Of a stretch of DNA of 64,000 nt, positions 25,633 to 35,885 are shown piece by piece. The stretch is from Cohnella ginsengisoli (GTDB taxonomy: Bacteria > Bacillota > Bacilli > Paenibacillales > Paenibacillaceae): the NCBI RefSeq assembly GCF_029525555.1, contig NZ_JAPDHZ010000002.1:2021868-2085867 (forward strand). The letters are read 5' to 3'. A program made the translations under genes and the position numbers. Position 1 is the first letter of the stretch. Each line of letters starts with the position of its first letter. The notes beneath the pieces are model-generated. The model saw nothing but the letters and a program-made list of their open reading frames with translations, was not told the origin of the DNA and made no database searches.

Positions 25633-26967
25633 TCAGCCGGAACGGCCGTCCAGCGCCGCTTGCAGCTCGGTCATATAGGCGGCCGGCGTATAGCTTGAAT
25701 CTTCGATCAACAGCTGCGCGCCTTCCCAAGCCGCCAGTTGGGTGCGCGTATCGAAACGCGCCTCGAACCAAAGCGCGGTCCGCGCGGCGCTATCCAGCTT
25801 GCGCTGCACCATTCTGGTGAGCGGCGGCACGCCAGCGCCCGTCGTATCCGCCTTGAAGCCCGTAATCAGGCCCAGCTCGTCCATCGACCGCTGGCCGTAC
25901 CGCGCGAACGCGTACTTGATAAAATCGCCAAGTCCCTCATCGTACGCCTCGCTGGAAAAGGACGTGGTGAGCCCCGCATTCACCGGGTACTCGTCCAGCG
26001 CGCCCAAGCCGCCGGGCGCGAGCGGAATGCTGAAGAAGCCGATCTCTGCAGGCGCGATCCGTCCTTCGACGGTCTTGTTCAGGTCGCGGATCGACCAGCT
26101 GCCCGTGTAGATCATCGCGGCTTGTCCCTGCGTGAACGCTCGCATGGCCGAGCCGATGTCGACCGTATTCGGATTCTGCCCGAAGTATCCCTCCTGCGCC
26201 ATATGCTGCACGGCACCTGCGGCTTCGACGAAGCCCGGGTCCGTCAGCTTCAGCTCGCCGCGGTATACCCGCTCCATCGCGTCCGCGCCCAGCTTGCGGA
26301 TGGCGTAAGCGTTGATCAGCCGCGTGATGGGCCATTTGTCCTTGCCGGCGACGGCGAACGGCTGAATGCCCGCGTTCTTGAACGCGCCGGCCGCCCGCAG
26401 CATCTCGTCCCAGGTGCGCGGCTCGTCCAGATGATAGCGGGCGAACAACGTCTTGTTGTACCAGAAGCCTTCGATATTGAGCTCGAGCGGCAGCGCGTAC
26501 AGCCCCATGCCGTCCGTCATCCGCTTCAGCAAATCGACGGCGACCGGATTGAGACGGTCCGCGATGCCCAGCCGATCGAACGTTCCCTGCAGCTCGAGCA
26601 CGGCGCCGCTGCGGATCATGTCCATGAGCGGCTCGCCCGACTGGTAGCTGAACATGGCCGGGAGATCGTTGCTGGCGGCGAGCAGCTGCATTTTTTGCGA
26701 CAAATCGTTATTCTGCACGCTCTCGATCCTGAACTTAAAGTCCGGATGCGTCTTGGCGTATTCGGTCGCGAGCTCGCCGATGATGCTCGTGCTGCCCGAG
26801 CCCGGATTGCCGGCGGTCATATAAAGCACGGGGACAGTCTCGGCGGAAGGCGCCGGCATGACCGGGTTCGCGTCTGATCTGGCGCACCCCGCAAGCGCCG
26901 TCGCGCAGGCGACGAGCAGCGCGACCCGCGCCCGGCGGGGAGTCGATCGACTCCAATTGATTCTCAT
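25633..26967 (-). CDS. Extracellular solute-binding lipoprotein, SBP paralogue 3
   Basis: 444 residues, intact. Lipobox ATALAGC (Cys28). It shares the blocks LAASNDLPAMFSYQSGEPL, LYALPLELNIEGFWYNKTLF, KWPITRLINAYAIRKLGADAME, MIYTGSWSIRDLN and EYPVNAGLTTSFS with the two SBPs that are fused into sensor operons. This copy has neither a kinase nor a permease next to it and ends in its own terminator. It may serve one of the sensors in trans, or a permease pair elsewhere. The family is certain; ligand and partner are unknown. Confidence 0.92.
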   Translation of the reverse strand: MRINWSRSTPRRARVALLVACATALAGCARSDANPVMPAPSAETVPVLYMTAGNPGSGSTSIIGELATEYAKTHPDFKFRIESVQNNDLSQKMQLLAASNDLPAMFSYQSGEPLMDMIRSGAVLELQGTFDRLGIADRLNPVAVDLLKRMTDGMGLYALPLELNIEGFWYNKTLFARYHLDEPRTWDEMLRAAGAFKNAGIQPFAVAGKDKWPITRLINAYAIRKLGADAMERVYRGELKLTDPGFVEAAGAVQHMAQEGYFGQNPNTVDIGSAMRAFTQGQAAMIYTGSWSIRDLNKTVEGRIAPAEIGFFSIPLAPGGLGALDEYPVNAGLTTSFSSEAYDEGLGDFIKYAFARYGQRSMDELGLITGFKADTTGAGVPPLTRMVQRKLDSAARTALWFEARFDTRTQLAAWEGAQLLIEDSSYTPAAYMTELQAALDGRSG

Positions 26968-27250
26968 CGATTAATCCTTCATTCCGTTAAAAGTAACCAA
27001 CAGTAAAAATCGCCTTTATCCCCCGCTCAAATCGCGCAACGATGCGGGAGGCCGATATGCGGCAATAGGGAACCGTGAACAACGTCAAGCCTTCGGCCTT
27101 GGCGGGCTTTCACATGGCGCCTATTGAATAGCTGTTAAAACGCCGTTATTTCCTTTGATCACGATCTCCTGAGGACAAATAAGTGTTGAAGCGCAGTTAA
27201 ATTCTCACCTTCGTACGTTTTGACCCGGTTTTGAACAAATTAAATGCGGT

Positions 27251-27360
27251 TGAACATTCATCTCCTCCGCAGCCGGGGTCTGCGCGCCGATTAACTGCTT
27301 TTGAACAATTATTTCCTCCGCAGCCGGGTCTGCGCGCCGATTAACTGCTTTGGATCACTT
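27251..27360. repeat. Direct repeats, 51-bp period
   Basis: Two near-identical blocks starting TGAAC at 27251 and 27302 (exactly 51 bp apart) both contain TCCTCCGCAGCCGGGTCTGC and GCGCGCCGATTAACTGCTT; a decayed third starts at 27351. The surrounding gap 26968-27519 has no gene. Confidence 0.75.
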
Positions 27361-27426
27361 ATCGTCCCCAGCACCCCGCTTAACCTGCTTAAAACAAGCG
27401 CTGATTTCTTACTTTCTGAATCGCGC

Positions 27427-27449
27427 AAAAAGACTCCGTCCGGAGTCTT
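27427..27449 (-). terminator. Terminator of the 27.5-30.7 kb ABC transporter operon
   Basis: Perfect 9-bp stem AAGACTCCG / CGGAGTCTT followed on the minus strand by TTTT, about 70 bp past the last permease stop. Confidence 0.8.
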
Positions 27450-27519
27450 CTCATGATAGCCGATATTCGGACGCAAGCATAGCGGACCGGCGGGTTGCTC
27501 AAGAACCGGCCCGATACGC

Positions 27520-28357
27520 TCAGCCTTTGACCGCCCCGACGGTCATGCCGCCGACGAAATACTTCTGCAGCGCGAGGAACGCGAGCAGCAGCGGCAGCGC
27601 GCACAGGATGCAGGCCGCGAACAGCACGTTCCACTGCGCCGGGTTCTGCTGGTCGCCGAGGAAGCCGAGCATGGCGACCGGTAGCGGCGCCGCCAGCGTT
27701 TTCGTGATGAACACCATGTTGAAGAAATAGTCGTTCCAGATCCAGACGCCCTGCGTGATGACGACCGAGACGGTTACCGGCAGCAGCAGCGGGAATACGA
27801 TCTGCCAGTATCTGCGGAACATGCCCGCCCCGTCGATATGCGCCGCTTCCTCCAGCTCCTCGGGCACGCCGCTGCGGATGAAGCCGGTGTACAGAAACGT
27901 GGAAAACGGCAGGCTGCACGTGATGAACATGAGGATCGGCGTGTACTGGTTCATCGGGATGCCGACGGACTTGATCATCTGGATGATCGGGATGAGCACC
28001 ATCTGGCCGGGCACGACGAGGCCGGACAAAAAAGAAAATATACAAAAACTTGCTGAGCCGGCTGCGAATGCGCGCCATCGGATAGGCGGCCATCGCGGCC
28101 AGCAGGACGACGAAGACGACCGCTACGCCGGTCAGCACGACGCTGTTCCACAGCGCGGTCGGGAAGTGCATGCGCGTGAAGGCCGAACGGAAGCTGGCGA
28201 ACGTGAACTCGTTGAACCAGTTCAGCGGGTCGGTCATGTTCTTCGGCGACCGCAGCGAACTGGACAGCACGATGATGAGCGGCACTAAGTTGAGAAAGAC
28301 GAGCGCGAGCAGCGCGACATGGGTGAGCGAGCGCTTGGCGACGGACGCGGAGGTCAT
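27520..28357 (-). CDS. Sugar ABC transporter permease, MalG-like (frameshifted)
   Basis: 278 residues after repair. The frame shifts at an A6 run (28028-28033, plus strand) one base too long; correction gives FLYIFFLSGLVVPGQMVLIPIIQM. Six membrane spans, the EAA loop PEELEEAAHIDGAGMFRRYWQIVFPLL and the C-terminus LQKYFVGGMTVGAVKG are all present. The start overlaps the upstream permease stop (ATGA). It is the last gene of a three-gene CUT1 operon. Confidence 0.92.
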
Positions 28358-29236
28358 GCGGATATCTCCCTTCTGTTCAGCGTGAAGACGAACGCGGCGG
28401 TGATGACGATGATGAGCGCGAACGAGATGATGCCGAGTGCCGAAGCTTTGCCGAACAGCTGGTCGGTGAACGCCATCTTGTACATCGCGTAGATCAGCGT
28501 ATTGGTCGACGTGCCCGGACCCCCGTTGGTCATGACGAACGGATAGTCGAACGCCTTCAGCCCGTTGATGACGCTAAGCGTGACGTTGATCGTGACGGAC
28601 GTCGCGAGCAGCGGAATCTTGATGAAGCGCACGAGCTTCCAGCGTCCGGCGCCGTCGATTTTCCCCGCTTCGATCAAGTCCGTCGGTACCGTCTGCAGGC
28701 CCGCCAGGAAGATGATCGTGCTCGTGCCGATGTTTTTCCAGATGTCGACCGCAATGATGGAGTAAAGCGCTTTGCCGTAGCTGCCGAGGAAGTTCGTATC
28801 GATTCCGTTGATTCCGATCTTATGGAGAAAAGAGGCAATCAGTCCCTCGTCCGGCATGTACACGTAGCTCCAGATGAAGCCGACGACGATCGCGCTGAAC
28901 AGCGTCGGGATGTAAAATGCCGAACGATACAGACCTTTGGCTCGAATATTCGCATTCAGCAGGAACGCGATCGCAAGGGCGACGAAGTTGCCCAGGACGA
29001 CGGTGACGAACGTATAAATGAGCGTATTGCGGACGGATAAGCCGAGGATTTCCTCGCGGAACAGCGTCTTGAAGTTGTCGAGGCCGACGTAGCTGAACTT
29101 CTGGACGTAGCCGTTGTAGTCGGTGATGCTGTACTGGAAAAGCTTGAGGATCGGGAACACCCAGAACAAGCAGTAAAAAAAGGAGGGCCGGGAGCACGAA
29201 CCAAAACATCGTTTTTTTCATCACGGCACTGTTCAT
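28354..29236 (-). CDS. Sugar ABC transporter permease, MalF-like (frameshifted near the N-terminus)
   Basis: 293 residues after repair. An A7 run at 29175-29181 is one base too long; correction joins MNSAVMKKTMFWFVLPALLF to YCLFWVFPILKLFQYSITDYNG. Six membrane spans, the EAA loop PTDLIEAGKIDGAGRWKLVRF and the typical PFVMTNGGPGTSTNTLIY follow. The ATG at 29236 has an AAAGGAAAG site. The gene lies between the SBP and the MalG-like gene. Confidence 0.92.
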
Positions 29237-29307
29237 GATGCTTCTTTCCTTTCGGCGTGAATTGCATCAAGGGGGGAACCGCGCTCCCCCCTTAATCTCG
29301 CTGGCGA

Positions 29308-30693
29308 TCAGCCTTTATAAAGTTCTTTGTACTTGTCCTGCATCGCCTTGGTGACGTCTTCGGCCGTCGTCTTCTTGCCGCCGATGATCTCCGCAAACTT
29401 GGATTGCATGACGTCGCTGACGCCGGCCGGCCACATTTGGTTCGAGAAGTAGAACGCGTGGCCCGTGCTCTGAATCTCGGTCAGCACGTCCTTGAAGATG
29501 TCGTTCTTGAGCGTCACGCCGTTAAATACGCTGATGGACGGGTTCGACGCCACCCACGCCTGGAAGAGCGGCGACTGGCCGTCGTACAGGTATTCGAAGA
29601 TCTGCTTGGCGACGTCAAGATGCTTGGACTTGGCGTTCAGCGCGTAGCCCGCCGCCGTCGCCGCGGATGCGTATACCGGCTCGCCCGCCTTGTTGCCCGG
29701 GAGGGAGAAGAAGCCGCGTTCGAAGTCGGCCGCGCCCTTGGCGGTAACGCCCGGCAGATCCCACGTGCCCGTGAAGATCATGGCCGCCTTGCCGTCGACG
29801 AACTGCTGCATCGCCTGCGCGCTGGCCATGCCGAGCGAGTTTTTGGACACGTAGCCTTTGTCGTACAGCGTCTTGTACTGGTTGACCGTCTCGACCCACT
29901 TGGCGTCGGTCAGCTGCGTCTCGCCGGTCTGCAGCTTCTTGTCGAAGTCCGGATCGGACGGATAGACCGTGTTCGCGGCGAGCTGGTACATGCCGAACTG
30001 CACGACCCACGGGTCCTTGTCGCCCATGACGATCGGCGTGACGCCCGAGGCTTTGAGCTTTTCGGATGCGGCGAGGAAGCTGTCCCAATCCTTCGGCACC
30101 TCCGCGATGCCGGCCTTCGCGAACAGATCCTTGTTGTAATAGGTGCCAAGGATGTCCATCCCTTTGGCGACCGCGTACGGCTTGCCTTCGTAGCTCATGT
30201 CGTTCATGGCGGCCTTGCTCACGTTGTTCCAGAAGCTAAGGCCGGACAGGTCGGCCGCGTAGCCGGCCTTCGCCACTTCGATCGCGCCCATGTTCGCCAT
30301 GTTCGGGAAGACGAGGAAAATGTCCGGGCCTTCGCCGGCGGCCAGCTTCGTCTTGACCGACGTGTAATACTGCTCGTCGGGCAGCTTCTGGACTTCAAGC
30401 GTGACGTTCGGGAACTTCTCCTTGACGAGCTTCGGCAGCGTGTCGAGCTCGAAGTCGGCGCCGTCGGCGGCCTTGGAACCGGAGACGAGCATGCTGAGCG
30501 TGACCGGCTCGGCGCTCGCGGCGCTGGACGACGGGCTGGCCGACGCGGATGCGGACGCCGACGGGCTGGCCGCGGACGAGCTCGCGGCGGACGGCGAGGC
30601 CGTATTATTGTTATTGCTGCCGCACGCGGCAAGCGCGACGGTGAACAGCGACGCCACGGCGACGCCTGCGACTTGGGATTTCAATGACTTCAT
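29308..30693 (-). CDS. Extracellular sugar-binding lipoprotein (CUT1 SBP)
   Basis: 461 residues from the ATG at 30693 (GGGGGAG site 7 bp upstream). Signal peptide with lipobox ALAACG, then a long Ser/Ala-rich spacer (about 35 residues) typical of Paenibacillus SBPs, then the family 1 fold (GPDIFLVFPNMANMG, KGMDILGTYYNKDLFAKAG, KAAMIFTGTWDLPG). It is the first gene of the operon with two permeases. The promoter carries the candidate YesN box described at 30742-30809. It belongs to a different branch from the three sensor-type SBPs. Confidence 0.93.
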   Translation of the reverse strand: MKSLKSQVAGVAVASLFTVALAACGSNNNNTASPSAASSSAASPSASASASASPSSSAASAEPVTLSMLVSGSKAADGADFELDTLPKLVKEKFPNVTLEVQKLPDEQYYTSVKTKLAAGEGPDIFLVFPNMANMGAIEVAKAGYAADLSGLSFWNNVSKAAMNDMSYEGKPYAVAKGMDILGTYYNKDLFAKAGIAEVPKDWDSFLAASEKLKASGVTPIVMGDKDPWVVQFGMYQLAANTVYPSDPDFDKKLQTGETQLTDAKWVETVNQYKTLYDKGYVSKNSLGMASAQAMQQFVDGKAAMIFTGTWDLPGVTAKGAADFERGFFSLPGNKAGEPVYASAATAAGYALNAKSKHLDVAKQIFEYLYDGQSPLFQAWVASNPSISVFNGVTLKNDIFKDVLTEIQSTGHAFYFSNQMWPAGVSDVMQSKFAEIIGGKKTTAEDVTKAMQDKYKELYKG

Positions 30694-30741
30694 GCTTGAC
30701 TCCCCCCTTATGATCTTGCAGCTTGTTAGCTGCTTACATTT

Positions 30742-30809
30742 TTCATTGTAAGGGGCGCCGGCCGCGTCCATAAGCGCGTCATTTTTTAGTTTGATTCCTT
30801 ATTTTTAAG
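30742..30809 (-). promoter_or_regulatory. Promoter and candidate YesN box of the SBP-permease operon
   Basis: The same 68-bp arrangement as at 25503-25570: identical TTACAATGAA near the -10 and a 41-bp upstream block that matches at 35 positions. It lies 49 bp before the SBP start. The shared box suggests both promoters respond to one AraC-type regulator, most simply one of the two YesN proteins in the window. Confidence 0.65.
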
Positions 30810-31039
30810 AGGGATTGCCGCTCCGCACTTGGACACGCGGATGTACTTAAAACCGCTGTCGCACGAATTTGCCCATTCCATCGAACCCACGGTCCGCAAG
30901 CACGCCAATATTCGCTTCATGCGCTAAAATAACGTCACTACGGTCCGTAACGTTTGTCCCACCTTTGCATCGCGATCCGGTCCTCGCCATGCCGCCCGCC
31001 AAATGCATCGCTCCCCCCGCCCCGAACCGGCCAAACCAC

Positions 31040-31070
31040 AAAAAAAAGACCGAGGCGTCAACGCCTGGTC
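31040..31070 (-). terminator. Terminator of the ArsR-like regulator gene
   Basis: Stem-loop GACCGAGGCGT / ACGCCTGGTC followed on the minus strand by eight T, 22 bp past the stop. The rest of the gap 30810-31040 has no supportable gene; an ACGGTCCG motif recurs there 51 bp apart (30889, 30940). Confidence 0.8.
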
Positions 31071-31092
31071 TCAACAAAGGTAACGCTCGCCC

Positions 31093-32010
31093 TTACTCGT
31101 AATAGCTCCGCACGACAATGTCCTGATCGTAATTGCCGAAGCCTTTGCCGTACAGCGTAAGGCCTCCCCGGCCACGGCCCGTATCCTCGGCGGCAATCCG
31201 AAGCGTCCAATTCATGGCGTTCGTCTCGATGTCGCGGAGGCCGACGCCGGAGATTTTCTGCCCGTCGACATATGCGCCGTTCTCCTTGATGCGAAGCACC
31301 TTTAGCAAGCCGTATTGATTGACGTCCGAATGCCACCACTCCGGCGTCAGCCGTCCCCTTCTATCGCCAAAGTCGCCGGGGCTTGTCCATACGCCTACCG
31401 TCTTGCCGCCCAGATCGAAGCGGATGTCCGACGGCCAATTCTCGTTCACGCGCGGCGCCTCCGAACCGATCTCGAGCGAGATCTCGATCTCGTGGAGCCG
31501 CTGGTCTTTGTACAAATAGTTCGGCAGCTTGTACTCGACCCAACCCTTGGCCATCCAGAGGATGCCCGCGTTCACGCGCTCCGGGTCCATGAAGCAGACG
31601 GGATTGTCGAACTGGCCGACGACCTTCTCCGTCGTCGCGATGCCGCATGTCGGCCAAGCCTCGTAATCGGTATATTGGCCGATCGGCAGGGACAGCTCGT
31701 GGCAGCTTAAAGAAGCGGGAGCATCCGGAGACAGCTTGATCTGCAAGAACTCCGTTTTCACGTAACAGAGCTTGTACGTCCCGCCGTCGATCCGCTTCAT
31801 TCTGCTCCCGACGATGCCGGCCTCTTCGAGCTTGCGAATGTGTCCGCTGACGACCGCGTTGCTCAGGAACAGCTCCGCAGCCAGCTCTTTCACGTGTCTT
31901 TCCCGCTCGTATAGTTTATCGATGATCTTTAACCGGACCTCGCTGGCCAGCGCCTCGTAGATGCGGAGCGCGTTCGAATCGGTAGAAAGCAACGATTGCT
32001 CACCATCCAT
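31093..32010 (-). CDS. ArsR-type winged-helix regulator with large C-terminal domain
   Basis: 305 residues. A winged helix-turn-helix occupies about 15-90 (LASEVRLKIIDKLYERERHVKELAAELFLSNAVVSGHIRKLEEAGIV). It is followed by a C-terminal domain of ~200 residues (WMAKGWVEYKLPNYLYKDQRLHEIEISLEIGSEAP) that looks like a beta-rich ligand-binding domain. This combination occurs in regulators next to arabinofuranosidase genes in Paenibacillus-type genomes. It is divergent from the GH51 gene with only ~130 bp between starts, so it probably controls that gene and itself. The effector is presumably a pentose or an oligosaccharide (inference). Confidence 0.82.
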   Translation of the reverse strand: MDGEQSLLSTDSNALRIYEALASEVRLKIIDKLYERERHVKELAAELFLSNAVVSGHIRKLEEAGIVGSRMKRIDGGTYKLCYVKTEFLQIKLSPDAPASLSCHELSLPIGQYTDYEAWPTCGIATTEKVVGQFDNPVCFMDPERVNAGILWMAKGWVEYKLPNYLYKDQRLHEIEISLEIGSEAPRVNENWPSDIRFDLGGKTVGVWTSPGDFGDRRGRLTPEWWHSDVNQYGLLKVLRIKENGAYVDGQKISGVGLRDIETNAMNWTLRIAAEDTGRGRGGLTLYGKGFGNYDQDIVVRSYYE

Positions 32011-32103
32011 TTAGGATTTCGTTTTATTTGAATCCTGTAATTAATGATTGTCTGCTAAATTCTATTATGTTACGAATAATATAGGTTTTCAACGTTTTAT
32101 TGA

Positions 32104-33651
<1,548 letters not shown>

Positions 33652-33658
33652 GTTAGAC

Positions 33659-33712
33659 AAAAAGACCGGAGCGGCGTAAGGGACCTTGTCCCTCGCCGTT
33701 TCCGGTCTTTTC
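33659..33712 (+). terminator. Terminator of the arabinofuranosidase gene
   Basis: Long stem AAAGACCGGA / TCCGGTCTTT with an inner GGCG...CGCC and GGGAC...GTCCC, flanked by A and T runs, 8 bp after the stop. The 51-bp repeat array begins straight after it. Confidence 0.8.
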
Positions 33713-33716
33713 GCTT

Positions 33717-33826
33717 AATAGCGACGCTCCCGCGCGGCAGTTTGGGCGGAGCTGCGCGGTTTTTCCGTGTAACTGCGCTCCCGAGCGGCGGTTTGGGCAG
33801 AGTTACACGGTTTTTCCGTGTAACTG
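33717..33826. repeat. 51-bp hairpin repeat array, left part (two units plus target site)
   Basis: Two units (33717-33767, diverged; 33768-33818) followed by TGTAACTG, where the IS element starts. The second unit carries the perfect hairpin: stem GTTACACGG, loop TTTTT, stem CCGTGTAAC. Confidence 0.85.
33819..33826. other. Target site duplication, left copy
   Basis: TGTAACTG here is repeated at 35196-35203 on the other side of the IS256-family element. Removing the element and one copy restores a normal 51-bp repeat unit. Confidence 0.8.
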
Positions 33827-35195
33827 AGTTGAGTCCATATAATTGTGTAAAATGGATGGCCTCTTGAAAATAAGGAGAGCCATGAAATAGAACCTCGTCT
33901 AGAATGGAGTTGTCGAGACAACATTCAAGGGAGAGGGCTATTCATGGCTCAGTATCAGATTACACTAGACGAGGCACTATTGCATCAATTGTTTATTGGA
34001 CAGGCACGTGACGAGGGAGTGGCCAAGCTGCTGGAGACGGTGCTCAACCAGGTGTTGAAGGCGCAAGCAACAGATCAACTGGAGGCCGAACCTTACGAGC
34101 GTACGCAAACCCGTCAAGGCCAGCGAAACGGCAGTTATGCGCGAGGATTAACGACACGGGTAGGCAAGCTGCAGCTGGAGGTTCCGAGGTTTCGAGACGG
34201 CCAGTTCTCCACAGAGCTATTCGCCCGGTATCAACGTAGTGAGCAGGCGCTGGTGACATCCCTTATGGAGATGGTCGTGAACGGCGTCTCGACGCGGAAG
34301 GTTCAGCGGATTACAGAGGAACTTTGCGGTACAACGTTTTCGAAATCCACAGTGAGCGAGCTGTGTAAGCAGTTGGATCCGCTGGTGGAGTCTTGGCGCA
34401 CGCGTTCCTTGGAGGAAAAGAGCTACCCGTTTGTCATTGTGGACGCCATGTATGTCAAAGTTAGAGAGAACGGTCGGGTGCGCTCCCGTGGCGTGTTAAC
34501 CGGCTACGGCATCAACGAGCACGGTAACCGTGAGGTGCTTGGAATTTCCATCGACGATACCGAGTCCGAAGCGAGCTGGAGTGCATTCTTTGAGGGCTTG
34601 AAGCAGCGTGGACTCCATGGCGTAGACCTGGTCATCAGCGACACGCATGGCGGCCTTGTCCAAGCGATTAAGCATCACTTTCAAGGGGCGACATGGCAAA
34701 GGTGTCAGACGCATTTTACGCGAAATATTCTAGATGTCACGCCGAAGGCACTACAATCCGAAATAAAGGCGGCTCTGCGCTCGATATTCGAAGCGCAGAA
34801 CCTGGAGAGCGCGAGAAGGCTGCTGGAAGAAACGCAAGAGATGTACCAGGAGAAAGCGCCAAAGGCCATGGAGACGCTGGAGCGAGGATTTGACGACGCC
34901 ACAGCGGTACTGGCATACCCGGAAGAGTACCGGGTAAGAATCCGGACCTCGAACGGCATGGAGCGAGTCAACCGGGAGATCCGTCGGCGAGAATCGGTTA
35001 TACAGATTTTTCCGAACCGTGAATCGGTTATCCGATTAATCGGTGCCGTGCTCATGGAGCTCGAAGAATTATGGAGCAACAAGCGCTTCATGGACATGAC
35101 AAGGTACCATGCGTGGCAGAAAGAGCGTGCGAAGAATCAAAAGTAAGCAACAAAATTCGTCGACGAGGATTTTACACATAAATATGGACTTGACC
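33827..35195 (+). mobile_element. IS256-family insertion sequence, 1369 bp, intact
   Basis: The ends are imperfect inverted repeats: over 27 bp, 21 positions match, including AGTCCATAT and TGTGTAAAAT in both ends. An 8-bp duplication TGTAACTG flanks the element, the length expected for this family. It holds a single intact transposase gene. The insertion lies at the edge of a hairpin inside the 51-bp repeat array, so the array is older than the insertion. Conserved ends and an intact gene suggest recent, possibly still active transposition. Confidence 0.88.
33944..35146 (+). CDS. IS256-family (mutator-type) transposase
   Basis: 400 residues, full-length and uninterrupted. The DDE catalytic triad is visible: Asp167 in VIVDAMYVKVR, Asp233 in LVISDTHGGL, and Glu340 in SNGMERVNREIRRRE. 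The family C/H motif WQRCQTHFTRN lies between the second Asp and the Glu. The N-terminal part contains the usual RNGSYARGLTTRVGKLQLEVPR. The ribosome site GGGAGAGG precedes the ATG. Codon use is less GC-biased than in neighbouring glycosidase genes, consistent with mobility. Confidence 0.95.
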   Translation: MAQYQITLDEALLHQLFIGQARDEGVAKLLETVLNQVLKAQATDQLEAEPYERTQTRQGQRNGSYARGLTTRVGKLQLEVPRFRDGQFSTELFARYQRSEQALVTSLMEMVVNGVSTRKVQRITEELCGTTFSKSTVSELCKQLDPLVESWRTRSLEEKSYPFVIVDAMYVKVRENGRVRSRGVLTGYGINEHGNREVLGISIDDTESEASWSAFFEGLKQRGLHGVDLVISDTHGGLVQAIKHHFQGATWQRCQTHFTRNILDVTPKALQSEIKAALRSIFEAQNLESARRLLEETQEMYQEKAPKAMETLERGFDDATAVLAYPEEYRVRIRTSNGMERVNREIRRRESVIQIFPNRESVIRLIGAVLMELEELWSNKRFMDMTRYHAWQKERAKNQK

Positions 35196-35203
35196 TGTAA
35201 CTG
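35196..35203. other. Target site duplication, right copy
   Basis: TGTAACTG, identical to 33819-33826; it also forms the start of the first unit of the right-hand array. Confidence 0.8.
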
Positions 35204-35858
35204 GCGTTCACCCACGGCGTTCGGGCAGAGTTACACGGTTTTTCCGTGTAACTGGCACTCCTCGCGGCGGTTTGGACCGAGTTGCACGGTTTTTCCGTGT
35301 AACTGGCACTCCTTGCGGCGGCTTGGGCAGAGGTGCACGGTTTTTCCGTGTAACTGCGCTCCCGCACAGCGGCTTGGACCGAGTTACACGGTTTTTCCGT
35401 GTAACTGGCACTCCTCGCGACGGTTTGGACCGAGTTGCACGGTTTTTCCGTGTAACTGGCACTTCTCGCGGCGGTTTGGACCGAGTTGCACGGTTTTTCC
35501 GTGTAACTGGCACTCCTTGCGGCGGCTTGGGCAGAGTTACACGGTTTTTCCGTGTAACTGGCACTCCTCGCGGCGGTGTGGGTGGAGTTGCACGGTTTTT
35601 CCGTGTAACTGGCACTCCTCGCGGCGGTTTGGACCGAGTTGCACGGTTTTTCCGTGTAACTGGCACTCCTTGCGGCGGCTTGGGCAGAGTTACACGGTTT
35701 TTCCGTGTAACTGGCACTTCTCGCGGCGGTTTGGACCGAGTTGCACGGTTTTTCCGTGTAACGGCGCTCCCGCACAGCGGCTTGGACCGAGTTGCACGGT
35801 TTTTCCGTGTAACTGGCACTCCTTGCGGCGGCTTGGGCAGAGTTACACGGTTTTTCCG
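35196..35858. repeat. Thirteen tandem 51-bp hairpin repeats
   Basis: Exactly 13 contiguous units of 51 bp, each starting TGTAACTGGCACTCCT or a variant and ending CACGGTTTTTCCG, with a partial unit after. Two main types alternate irregularly (middle GGTTTGGACCGAGTTGC and GGCTTGGGCAGAGTTAC) plus a rarer CGCTCCCGCACAGC type. The unit junction forms a hairpin (GTTACACGG / CCGTGTAAC, T5 loop); the GTTGC type keeps it with a G-T pair. Because 51 is a multiple of 3, long open frames run through on both strands; I treat those as artefacts. It lies between two convergent genes. Confidence 0.95.
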
Positions 35859-35885
35859 TGTAACGCCACTCCCCAGCCGCGATTC

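Noticed and set aside
30847..31077. 76-codon frame upstream of the SBP operon
   Set aside because: It overlaps the ArsR-gene terminator, and no protein-like pattern is seen.
35196..35858. CRISPR array
   Set aside because: Units abut directly and the whole 51 bp is repeated; there are no unique spacers and no cas genes.
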